From: Pasteurellaceae bacterium RH1A | Lineage (GTDB): Bacteria > Pseudomonadota > Gammaproteobacteria > Enterobacterales > Pasteurellaceae | Length of the DNA stretch: 64,000 nucleotides | Reading direction: 5' to 3' | NCBI GenBank assembly: GCA_012221805.1 | Contig: CP015195.1 | Span: 1,411,771-1,475,770, forward strand | Shown: piece by piece, positions 19,104-26,543 of the stretch | Layout of the letters: each line of letters opens with the position of its first letter | Numbering within the stretch: the stretch's first letter is position 1 | Translations under genes and position numbers: made by a program | Notes under the pieces: model-generated | Databases searched by the model: none | What the model saw: the letters and a program-made list of their open reading frames with translations, nothing else | Told to the model about the DNA's origin: nothing

Positions 19104-19196
19104 ATGGGGCTTTCAATTGGTCTTGCTATCATCGCCATAATGGTTTGGTCTTTCCTTTTTTGGCTTAATCGTGCTCTAAAAGAGGAGAACAAATAA
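19104..19196 (+). CDS. Small membrane protein, 30 residues
   Basis: MGLSIGLAIIAIMVWSFLFW followed by LNRALKEENK: one membrane helix with a charged C-terminal tail. AGGAG lies seven bases before the ATG. The strong ribosome site, position inside a three-gene run and clean terminator after the last gene argue for real translation. Function unknown. Confidence 0.6.
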   Translation: MGLSIGLAIIAIMVWSFLFWLNRALKEENK

Positions 19197-19197
19197 A

Positions 19198-19293
19198 ATG
19201 GATCTCACGATTGTATTACTTCTTATGCTTGCTGTTATTTTCGCTATCTATCGCTGGTCAAGCAAACTCACCAAAGACGATGTCATTAAGTAA
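19198..19293 (+). CDS. Small membrane protein, 31 residues
   Basis: MDLTIVLLLMLAVIFAIYRW followed by SSKLTKDDVIK: one membrane helix with a charged tail, similar in plan to the preceding 30-residue product. GAGGAG inside the end of the previous gene serves as ribosome site, and the ATG follows its stop by one base, so translation is probably coupled. A terminator starts nine bases after the stop. Function unknown. Confidence 0.6.
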   Translation: MDLTIVLLLMLAVIFAIYRWSSKLTKDDVIK

Positions 19294-19301
19294 TTTATAG
19301 G

Positions 19302-19330
19302 CCCCAAGAGCTTGCTTTTGGGGTTTTCTT
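19302..19330 (+). terminator. Terminator of the small membrane operon
   Basis: CCCCAA (19302-19307) pairs with TTGGGG (19318-19323), extended by AGC/GCT in the loop, and is followed by TTTTCTTATTT. Confidence 0.8.
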
Positions 19331-19336
19331 ATTTAC

Positions 19337-19426
19337 GGACGCATGCAATGCGTCCCTACCAGTCACGTTTAATTGTATTTATGGTGATATTAAATAACGT
19401 ATTGTAGGGACGCATTGCATGCGTCC
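19337..19426. repeat. REP/BIME family A, copy upstream of RAYT
   Basis: GGACGCATGCAATGCGTCC and its reverse complement GGACGCATTGCATGCGTCC lie 90 bp end to end around an AT-rich core (CAGTCACGTTTAATTGTATT...). Each module is a hairpin with an 8-bp stem and 3-base loop. This is the first of six such pairs and sits 45 bp before the RAYT gene. Confidence 0.9.
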
Positions 19427-19470
19427 ATTTCGATATTTATGCCCCACCAATATCTTATAAAGATGAATAT

Positions 19471-19959
19471 ATGCAAAAAACCATTCGCAAATCTGTCCGT
19501 GTCCGTTGGGACGCTTATCAAAACGGCTGTTATTTCGTTACCATTTGCACCAAGGACAAATTTCATTATTTTGGTGAAATATCAAATAATGTAATGCATT
19601 TATCCTTATTAGGTTTGGAATTGCAAAACATCATTCAAAATACACCGCTTATTCGCCCTGATTTATTTATTGAAATACCTATTTTTGTGGTTATACCTAA
19701 CCACGTTCATTTCATCATTACCATCAATCATGAAATTGATCACCATCAGCATTATTTTGGTTCGCAAAGTAAAAATTTATCCGCCATTGTGCGTGGTATT
19801 AAAGGAGCTTTAACCAGCTTTGCCAAGAAAAATGGAATTCCCTTTCAATGGCAACCACGTTTTCATGAGCATATTATTCAAAATGAACGAGCCTTTAATT
19901 ACATTTATGATTATGTTGAAAATAATGTTATCAATTGGGCGAATGATTGTTTTTATTAG
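19471..19959 (+). CDS. REP-associated tyrosine transposase (RAYT), IS200-like
   Basis: Single-strand transposase of the Y1/HUH class believed to mobilise REP palindromes. The 162-residue protein has the N-terminal RAYT text YFVTICTKDKFHYFGEI and the HUH motif in VVIPNHVHFIITI. The C-terminal RFHEHIIQNERAFNYIYDYV supplies the candidate catalytic Tyr. It is flanked by one REP pair upstream and five downstream, the classic arrangement for a RAYT and its cognate elements. Length suits the smaller RAYT groups. Unlike IS200 elements it has no flanking duplicated ends of its own. Confidence 0.92.
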   Translation: MQKTIRKSVRVRWDAYQNGCYFVTICTKDKFHYFGEISNNVMHLSLLGLELQNIIQNTPLIRPDLFIEIPIFVVIPNHVHFIITINHEIDHHQHYFGSQSKNLSAIVRGIKGALTSFAKKNGIPFQWQPRFHEHIIQNERAFNYIYDYVENNVINWANDCFY

Positions 19960-19987
19960 CAATGCAACATCGGATAACATATTTTGT

Positions 19988-20627
19988 GGACGCATGCAAT
20001 GCGTCCATACCAGTCACGTTTAATTATATTTACGGTGATATTAAATAATGTATTGCGTGGAACACATCGCATACGTCCGTTGCGGTATTTTTGTCTCTTC
20101 AATTTTGATTTAACGCCCCGTTTTTGGACGCATGCAATGCGTCCCTACCAGTCACGTTTAATTATATTTGTGGTGGTATTAAATAATGTTTTGTGTGGAA
20201 TACGCTGCATGTGCCCGTTATGATATTTTGGTCTCATCAATTTTAATTTAACGCCCCGTTTGTGGACGCATGCAATGCGTCCCTACCAATCACGTTTAAT
20301 TATATTTGTGATGGTCTTAAATAATGCATTGTAGGGACGCATTGCATGCGTCCGTTGCGATATTAGCGTCTCATCAATTTTGATTTAACACCTCGTTTGT
20401 GGACGCATGCAATGCGTCCTTACCAATCACGTTTAATTATATTTTTGGTGATATTAAATAGCGTATTGTAGGGACGCATTGCATGCATCCGTTGCGATAT
20501 TTATGTCTCATCAATTTTGATTTAACGCCCCGTTTTTGGACGCATGCAATGCGTCCCTACCAGTCACGTTTAATTGTATTTATAGTGATATTAAATAACG
20601 TATTGTAGGGACGCATTGAATGCGTCC
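19988..20627. repeat. Tandem array of five REP/BIME family A units
   Basis: Five copies of an about 137-bp unit start near 19988, 20126, 20263, 20401 and 20538. Each has a left palindrome GGACGCATGCAATGCGTCC, an AT-rich core, a right inverted palindrome and a spacer (GTTGCGATATT...TCATCAATTTTGATTTAACG). The left palindromes are perfectly kept, whereas the right ones vary: copies 1 and 2 have decayed (GGAACACATCGCATACGTCC; GGAATACGCTGCATGTGCCC) and copies 3-5 differ from consensus at no more than one base. There is no gene in 19960-20779 apart from this array and the following hairpins. Confidence 0.9.
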
Positions 20628-20663
20628 GTTGCGATATTAATTCCTCATAAAAATTTGATTTAT

Positions 20664-20740
20664 CCCCCGCACGGCAAGCCGTACGGGGTTACGCATATTT
20701 AGGGGCTTTGCCCCTAAGAATCTACAGGGGAAAGCCCCTG
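20664..20740. repeat. Cluster of three further palindromes (family E)
   Basis: CCCCGCACGGCAAGCCGTAC plus GGGG at 20665-20687 is one hairpin, followed by AGGGGCTTTGCCCCT and AGGGGAAAGCCCCT. They lie between the REP array and the end of the HEPN-like gene and could terminate the hsdM-hsdS-HEPN transcript as well as being mobile palindromes. Confidence 0.6.
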
Positions 20741-20779
20741 GCTTATCAGTAACCTATTATGATGAAACTCATATAGGTT

Positions 20780-21357
20780 TTATGTTTCACCACTTTCTCT
20801 ATATAACTTAACCGCATTTTTCAAAATTTCATCACACATTTTAGATAATTCCTTCCAAGATTTTATCGTATTGAATCCACCGTATTTTAACTTAAAATGC
20901 GTATATTCCTCTCCTTGGTTAGAAAAAGGGTACTTTAATAATTGATACCACTCATCGATACTTTTTTCATTATCATCTAAAAACTTTTTAACAATATGTT
21001 CCTCTGGTAAGATTGTTGTATTTGATTTTATCAAATCAATAAATTCATCCTCACCAACCAGCTCAATATAAGATGAAATTAAATCACTAAATTTATGTTT
21101 TCTTGGGGATTTCCTGAAATTAAAACAATTGCTCCTTTTAATATCAATTCAATCCCGTGGTAAAAATTAAACAATGTAGGTACAGATACATTAACGTCGC
21201 ACCATTTTGTTGCATCATCTATTTCTTGAGCAGTTAATAGCCTTTCTGATAAAACACTATATGAATTGTTATTGTTAACTATCTCTTCTGATGAATATTT
21301 GGCTAATCTAAGGAATTTTTCACCAAGATCAAAAAAAGATAAAGAATCTTGTGACAT
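20780..21357 (-). pseudogene. HEPN-like accessory gene of the type I R-M operon, frame broken at a T-run
   Basis: The ATG at 21357 follows the hsdS stop by one base and uses GGAG inside hsdS, so it is the third gene of the hsdM-hsdS operon. The frame stops at NPQENINLVI, but adding one T to the run of four at 21098-21101 joins it to a second frame as NPQEKHKFSDLISSYIELVG, giving about 192 residues. The central text FNFYHGIELILKGAIVLISG followed by KHKFSDLI resembles HEPN-type helical domains (E-x3-K...H-x3-L). No RNase R-x4-H motif is evident. A role as a toxin or helper of the restriction system is inference. Confidence 0.55.
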
Positions 21358-21358
21358 T

Positions 21359-22723
21359 TTAAATTTCTCCATTAAGTAATTTAGGTAATAAAACATCTCT
21401 AACTTGAACCAAAAAATCATTTTCAGTTAAATTAGACTTCCTCATTTCAAAAAAAACATTTACATATTTATGATGCAATGTTAGCAGGTTGAAATCAGGT
21501 GTTAATAAACTTATTTGTTTTAAGTGCATAGGCCCAAAATTTCTCTGTGCTGAACCTGATGCTCTTATTTCAAGCTCGTGCTGTAATTGTGTTTCTACAA
21601 AACCAGTAATAAAGGACAATGTACTTTTATTCTCTATAGGTCTAAAACGGATTACACTGGTATTTAAAGATAAAGGTAAGTGTGCCTGTCTAACAAAAGC
21701 AAAACGTCCTAGAGTTCCTGATGTAGAAATAACAACATCATCTTCTTTTAATTGAAAATGTGAATATTTACCAAATGCCTCCTCCTTAGTTATTTTATTT
21801 GCTGTTTCTAAAGATAAATCTCCATTTTTAATACACCGAATATTAATGAATTTAATACCATCATCTTCTTCCGTATATTGCCAGTTCCTTATTCCCGGCC
21901 CCTCTAAAAAATCAATGATTTCTGGTAAGGGTCTCATCTCCCATCCCCTCGGCACGCCATCTTCCCCAATCTCACTCGGAAAAGCCTCTGCCACTTCCCA
22001 CAACTCTCCATAAGCCTTAGGATCTTCTGCCTGCAAGCGGTCTAATTCTTGGTCGGTTTTACCAGAAATCACGCTCATTGCGGATCGGTTGGCTTGTTGG
22101 GGTGTGCCGCCTTGTGCCAAGGTTTGGGCTTTGGCTTTGACGGGGTCGAAGTCGATAAACCAGCTTTTAAACATCGTTTGAGCGATTTGTTCTAGGGTTT
22201 GGTTGGTTTGGGTGTTGAGTTGGATTTTTTCATCAAAAGAGCCTAAAACATCAGCTATTCTTTTCTGCTCATTTAAATCAGGATAAGAGATATTCATAAA
22301 TTCAAACGTATCACGAGTAATCGTATCAAAGACCGCACCGTGAGTTTTTCTTTTTAATTCACTTATATTATTTTTCAGATAGTAATATAAATATCCATTA
22401 TCTATAACGTCGTCTTTTCCTGTTAGTCCATAACAAGATTGATTAAATGCCATTGGTTTACTTAATTGAGCTAAGCAACCGACTGTTCCACGAGCAGAAA
22501 TAATTAAATCATCTTTATTTAATAATTTCGTACTACTTTTATTTAATCCCAATTCTGTAATTTTTTCTGCTGATGAAGAAACATACCTGAAATCATTATT
22601 AAAATCAGCAACTGAGAGCCAATTTATGTCCCCATTCCAATAGCTATCTTCACTTCTTTTTGGTGTTCCACCTCCAATAATGTTAATAACTTCTGACAAT
22701 TTAGATATATTCCAACTACTCAT
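21359..22723 (-). CDS. hsdS: Type I restriction enzyme, specificity subunit
   Basis: Recognises the two halves of the target site. The 454-residue protein has two target-recognition domains: TRD1 at about residues 1-155 (WNISKLSEVINIIGGGTPKR...) and TRD2 at about 260-420. A conserved helical spacer contains EQKRIADVLGSFDEKIQLNT and a long SWFIDFDPVKAKAQ segment, and a second helix ends VLLPKLLNGEI. The start overlaps the hsdM stop by 8 bp (TATGAGTAG). TRD identity sets the methylated motif, which cannot be read from sequence alone. Confidence 0.94.
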   Translation of the reverse strand: MSSWNISKLSEVINIIGGGTPKRSEDSYWNGDINWLSVADFNNDFRYVSSSAEKITELGLNKSSTKLLNKDDLIISARGTVGCLAQLSKPMAFNQSCYGLTGKDDVIDNGYLYYYLKNNISELKRKTHGAVFDTITRDTFEFMNISYPDLNEQKRIADVLGSFDEKIQLNTQTNQTLEQIAQTMFKSWFIDFDPVKAKAQTLAQGGTPQQANRSAMSVISGKTDQELDRLQAEDPKAYGELWEVAEAFPSEIGEDGVPRGWEMRPLPEIIDFLEGPGIRNWQYTEEDDGIKFINIRCIKNGDLSLETANKITKEEAFGKYSHFQLKEDDVVISTSGTLGRFAFVRQAHLPLSLNTSVIRFRPIENKSTLSFITGFVETQLQHELEIRASGSAQRNFGPMHLKQISLLTPDFNLLTLHHKYVNVFFEMRKSNLTENDFLVQVRDVLLPKLLNGEI

Positions 22724-24375
22724 ACCCCAACCCCTTCAAATTCTCACTAATCTTCACTTCCAACTCTCTGCCCTTGGCAAACTGCTCCCTTAAACAAGCG
22801 GTCAGATTTTGCATTTTTTCTGCAAATGGCACGCCGTCGTCTTCTTGTTCTTCTGCACCGACATATCTGCCTGCGGTCAGGACATAGTCGTTTTGGGCGA
22901 TGTCCTCAAGGCTGGCGGAATAGCAGAAGGCTGGGGTGTCTTGGTAGCCTTCTTGCTTTTGCCAGTGGTGGTAGCAGTCGGCGATCTTGGCGATGTCAGC
23001 TGGGGTGAAGTCCCGTAGGACACGGTCTTTCATATAGCCGATTTGACGAGCGTCAATAAACAAAACTTGGCCTGGGCGTTTTTTCGCCTTGTTGAGAATC
23101 CAAATGCAGGCGGGGATTTGGGTGTTGGTAAAGAGTTGGCCGGGCAGGGCGATCATGGCCTCCACTAGGTCTGCCTTAACCAAGTTTTTGCGGATTTCGC
23201 CCTCATTGTTGGTGTTGGAACTCATCGAGCCGTTGGCAAGCAGGAGTGCCATTCGCCCTTGGCTGGAAAGGTGGTAGAGCATATGTTGCAGCCAGGCGAA
23301 GTTAGCGTTGCCGGCAGGCGGTGTGCCGTAGGCCCAGCGGGGGTCTTGGGCGAGTGATTCGCTCCACCATTCCTTCATATTAAAGGGCGGATTTGCCATT
23401 ACGAAGTCCATTTTTTTGTCCAAGTGCAGGGGGTGTTGCAGGGTGTCTTCGGGCTTGTCGCCGAAGTCGAAACTAATGCCCCGAATGGCCATATTCATCA
23501 CTGCCAGTTTGCGGGTGGTGGGGTTGGATTCTTGGCCGTAAATGGAAATGGCGTTGCGGTTGCCTTGGTGGGCTTGGATAAAGCGGTCGGTTTGCACAAA
23601 AAAGCCGCCTGAACCCATTGCTGGATCGTAAATCCGCCCAGAATAGGGCTCCAGCATTTCTACAATTAGGGTAACGATGGATTTAGGCGTGAAATACTGA
23701 CCGCCCTTTTTGCCCTCTGCCAAGGCGAATTGGCCCAAGAAGTATTCATAAACGTGGCCCAGAATATCCTTGGCGTGCAGGTGGACAGGCTCGCCATTAT
23801 AGACGGGCTGGGTGAAGGACGTGTTGGAGAAAGTGTCAATCAGCCCAATCAGGGTGCTGTCCGGCACTTCAAAGCCGCTAATGCGTTGCAAAATGCCCTT
23901 TAAAGCGGTGTTTTCTCGCTCAATTTCTGCAAAAGCGTCATCAATTAAAATCGCCACGCCCTTGAATTTGCCACCCCAAGGCAGTTCATCGCCTAGATTG
24001 AGCTTGCACAGGGCGCGGATATTTTCCCAGCGAGCCTGTTGTGGCACCCAGAAGATGTTGTCTTGGGCGTAGTAGTCCCGCTGTTCCAGTTCCTGCTCTT
24101 GCAGGTCGGGGCTGAAGATGTCGGGGTCTAAATAAAGCTCGTGGTTGGGGTCGCTAAATTGGGCTAGGAGCTGGTTGCGATGATTGGAGAAGCTGTCAGA
24201 GATGTATTTTAGGAAGATAAAGCCGAGTACGATATGCTTGTAGTTGGCGGCATCAAGGTTTTTGCGTAGGCTGTCGGCAGATGCCCACAAAGTGCGGTCT
24301 AAATCATTTAAAAAGGCTTGACTTTGGTCAGAAAGTTGGACAGGCTGTGCTGTGCTGTGCTGTGCTGTTAGACAT
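22716..24375 (-). CDS. hsdM: Type I R-M methyltransferase, phase-variable, currently out of frame
   Basis: N6-adenine methyltransferase subunit. Motif I is DPAMGSGGFF and motif IV NPPFN; the N-terminal text FLNDLDRTLWASADSLRKNL is the family's opening. The natural start is the ATG at 24375, with AAGGAA upstream (MSNSTAQHST...), but it is separated from the body by five copies of ACAGC on the coding strand. With five copies the frame stops after ACPTF; with six (or three) it reads on as AQPVQLSDQSQAFLNDLDRT, giving 554 residues for six. As sequenced the gene is in the OFF state; a weak internal start such as TTG at 24290 would drop conserved N-terminal residues. HsdS and HsdR would then lack their partner. 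Confidence 0.9.
24344..24368. repeat. Pentanucleotide simple sequence repeat in hsdM, (GCTGT)5
   Basis: Five perfect tandem copies of GCTGT (ACAGC on the coding strand) lie two codons inside hsdM. A 5-bp unit shifts the frame with each copy gained or lost; ON requires a copy number divisible by three. A pentanucleotide tract in hsdM is an established phase-variation device in Haemophilus influenzae, with a different repeat sequence. Confidence 0.95.
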
Positions 24376-24578
24376 TGTGGTTCCTTGGAAATAGAAGTAA
24401 AGGCCTATCCTATAAAAATTTGTGCGGAAAATAAATAAGATTTTGGGGGAAATTTGTTTCTTATCAAGGCAATACAGCCCTGAGGGAATTTTCTTCGCAA
24501 AGTGGGGAATTTGTTGTATCATACGCTTCTTTTTATACCCTTATGCCAAACGGCATTTTTGATAACCTTGAGGACAAC

Positions 24579-25145
24579 ATGGCAAGTTATAGCACAAATG
24601 ATTTCAAACCAGGTTTAAAATTTATCCAAGATGGTGAACCTTGTGTAATCGTTGAAAACGAATTTGTTAAACCAGGCAAAGGCCAGGCCTTTACCCGCAC
24701 TAAAATCCGCAAATTGATTTCTGGCAAGGTGCTTGAAATCAACTTCAAATCTGGCACCAGCGTAGAAGCCGCTGATGTGGTGGACTACAACTACAACTAC
24801 TCTTACAAAGATGAAGATTTCTGGTACTTTATGCACCCAGAAACCTTCGAGCAAATCTCTGTAGATGAAAAAGCCCTTGGCGACAACGACAAATGGTTGG
24901 TTGATCAAGCAGAATGTATCATCACCCTTTGGAACGGCTCGGCCATTTCTGTTACTCCACCAAACTTCGTGGAATTAGAAGTGGTTGAAACTGACCCAGG
25001 CCTTAAGGGCGATACAGCTGGTACCGGTGGTAAACCAGCAACCCTAAGCACAGGTGCGGTCGTGCGTGTGCCTTTATTCGTTCAAATTGGTGAGGTTATC
25101 CGTGTGGATACCCGCTCTGGCGAATACGTTTCTCGTGTAAAATAA
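24579..25145 (+). CDS. efp: Translation elongation factor P
   Basis: Relieves ribosome stalling at polyproline. The 188-residue protein has the three beta-barrel domains of the family; the modified lysine is Lys34 in VKPGKGQAF. EpmA/EpmB-type lysylation is expected in this family. The ATG at 24579 has AGGA upstream; an in-frame ATG 36 bases earlier is not conserved. It is divergent from hsdM, with about 200 bp of AT-rich promoter DNA between, and ends at a strong terminator. Confidence 0.96.
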   Translation: MASYSTNDFKPGLKFIQDGEPCVIVENEFVKPGKGQAFTRTKIRKLISGKVLEINFKSGTSVEAADVVDYNYNYSYKDEDFWYFMHPETFEQISVDEKALGDNDKWLVDQAECIITLWNGSAISVTPPNFVELEVVETDPGLKGDTAGTGGKPATLSTGAVVRVPLFVQIGEVIRVDTRSGEYVSRVK

Positions 25146-25151
25146 GTTGAT

Positions 25152-25180
25152 AGGCTGAACTTGGGTTCAGCCTGTTTTTT
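25152..25180 (+). terminator. Terminator of efp
   Basis: AGGCTGAAC and GTTCAGCCT pair around TTGG and are followed by GTTTTTTAT. Confidence 0.9.
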
Positions 25181-25209
25181 ATCCCTCCCTCAACCCCAAG
25201 GAGCATATT

Positions 25210-25551
25210 ATGGCATTAGGTTGGTATGAACTTAAACTGGCAAAAGATGGACAATTTATGTTCAACTTAAAGGCAGCCAATAGTCAGGTTATCTTGACCA
25301 GTGAACTCTATAAATCCCGTGCAGCGGCAGAAAATGGCATTGCTTCTGTGCAAAAAAATGGTGTGGACGCTGCCAATTTTGAAATGAAGGAAACCACAAG
25401 CCAAAAACCTTATTTCATCTTAAAGGCCAAAAACCACCAAGAAATTGGCCGCAGCCAATACTACAGCTCTGAAGCCGCTGCCAAAAACGGGATTCAGTCT
25501 GTGGTTAATAACGCAGCCACTGAAACCGTTAAAGATTTAACAGCAGAATAA
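25210..25551 (+). CDS. yegP: YegP-family protein (UPF0339, tandem DUF1508)
   Basis: A 113-residue cytoplasmic protein made of two similar halves, each with a pattern such as ANSQVILTSELYKSRAAAENGI and KNHQEIGRSQYYSSEAAAKN. This tandem DUF1508 structure defines the UPF0339 family; the biochemical role is unknown. AAGGAG lies eight bases before the start. It follows efp after a terminator, so it has its own promoter. Confidence 0.9.
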   Translation: MALGWYELKLAKDGQFMFNLKAANSQVILTSELYKSRAAAENGIASVQKNGVDAANFEMKETTSQKPYFILKAKNHQEIGRSQYYSSEAAAKNGIQSVVNNAATETVKDLTAE

Positions 25552-25569
25552 GCCCTAGCTTCTTATGAT

Positions 25570-25633
25570 GGCGCCAGCCTCCAGGCTGGTGCCTATTAAT
25601 CTTATACCAGCACCAGCCTGGAGGCTGGCGCTA
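25570..25633. repeat. BIME family B inverted pair
   Basis: GGCGCCAGCCTCCAGGCTGG (from 25570) and CACCAGCCTGGAGGCTGGCG (from 25611) are inverted copies around a 15-20-bp AT-rich centre. The same module flanks the orphan gene near 11 kb and lies at 34.4 kb. Confidence 0.85.
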
Positions 25634-25672
25634 TCTTTTCCATGCTACAAAGTTTTATTTACAAGGAAAGCC

Positions 25673-26481
25673 ATGCACGTCCCCTTTCGAGCCATTATTT
25701 CTGACCTTGACGGCACCCTGCTCAATGCTGACCATAAAATCGGTGATTTTACCATTCAAACTCTAGAAAAACTGGCCCAGAAAGGCATTGATATTTACTT
25801 GGCCACGGGCCGTAATCACCCTGATGTCCGCCATATTATCAGCAAGGTCAGTGTAAAAGAGGCCACGTTGGTCACCGCAAACGGTGCCCGGGCCAACAAA
25901 CTCAATGGCGAACTGCTGGCCAGCCATTACTTGCCTGAAGACTTGGCACTTGAATTGATGAATATTGACTTCGACCCTAGTCTGGTTTGCCTTAACAGCT
26001 ATCAGGCCGATGACTGGTTTATCAATAAGGACATTCCCCAGCTACGCCAATACCACCAAGATTCGGGCTATATGTATCAGGTGGTGGATTTTACCCAGCA
26101 CCACGGCAGACAGACGGAAAAGGTCTTTTATATCGCCAAAGATCCAAAAGATCTGGAACCCATCGCTGCCCATATCCAACAACACTACGCCGATCAGGTC
26201 CATTTTGCCTACTCTACCCCCAATGTTTTGAGGTTATGAATAAGGGTGTCTGCAAGGCCAATACCCTGGCGGAAGTGGTCAAGTTGCGGGGTTATAGCCT
26301 GGAAGATTGTATTGCCTTTGGCGATGGCATGAACGATGTGGAAATGCTGGCCCAGGTTGGCAAGGGTTGTTTGATGGAAAATGCCGACCCTCGCCTCAAG
26401 GCTGCCCTGCCCCACAATGAGGTGATCGGCCATCATAAGGATGAAGCCGTTGCCCATTATCTAACCCAACTCTTCTTATAG
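25673..26481 (+). pseudogene. yigL: HAD phosphatase YigL (Cof type), frameshifted
   Basis: Sugar-phosphate/pyridoxal-phosphate phosphatase of the HAD IIB (Cof) group. Motif I is ISDLDGTLL, motif II ATGR and motif IV FGDGMNDVEML. The frame from 25673 stops after STPNVLRL, whereas the next frame opens at 26236 with MNKGVCKANTLAEVVKLRGY, which belongs directly after it. One extra T or G in TTTTG (26226-26230) would give STPN-V-F/L-E-V-MNKGV and a normal 270-residue YigL. Either a real -1 deletion or a base-calling error. AAGGAA precedes the start. Confidence 0.85.
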
Positions 26482-26482
26482 A

Positions 26483-26530
26483 ACAAGCGGTTGAGGATTT
26501 GCAAAAATCTGCAAAAAATCAACCGCTTGT
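26483..26530. terminator. Facing USS pair between yigL and arcB
   Basis: ACAAGCGGTTGA (26483-26494) and TCAACCGCTTGT (26519-26530) are exact inverted copies, placed between the convergent ends of yigL and arcB. Facing USS pairs at convergent gene ends are a known Pasteurellaceae feature and probably terminate both transcripts. Confidence 0.65.
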
Positions 26531-26543
26531 AAAGGCCATCTTA

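Noticed and set aside
19988..20627. Possible CRISPR array
   Set aside because: The regular 137-bp period is made of paired palindromes with similar, not unique, spacers, and no cas genes are near; the RAYT context explains it.
24328..24522. Separate small gene starting MSNSTAQHSTACPTF
   Set aside because: It is the 5' end of hsdM read in the OFF frame of the ACAGC repeat.
26236..26481. Independent 81-residue gene
   Set aside because: It carries HAD motif IV and continues YigL directly; one base separates the two frames.
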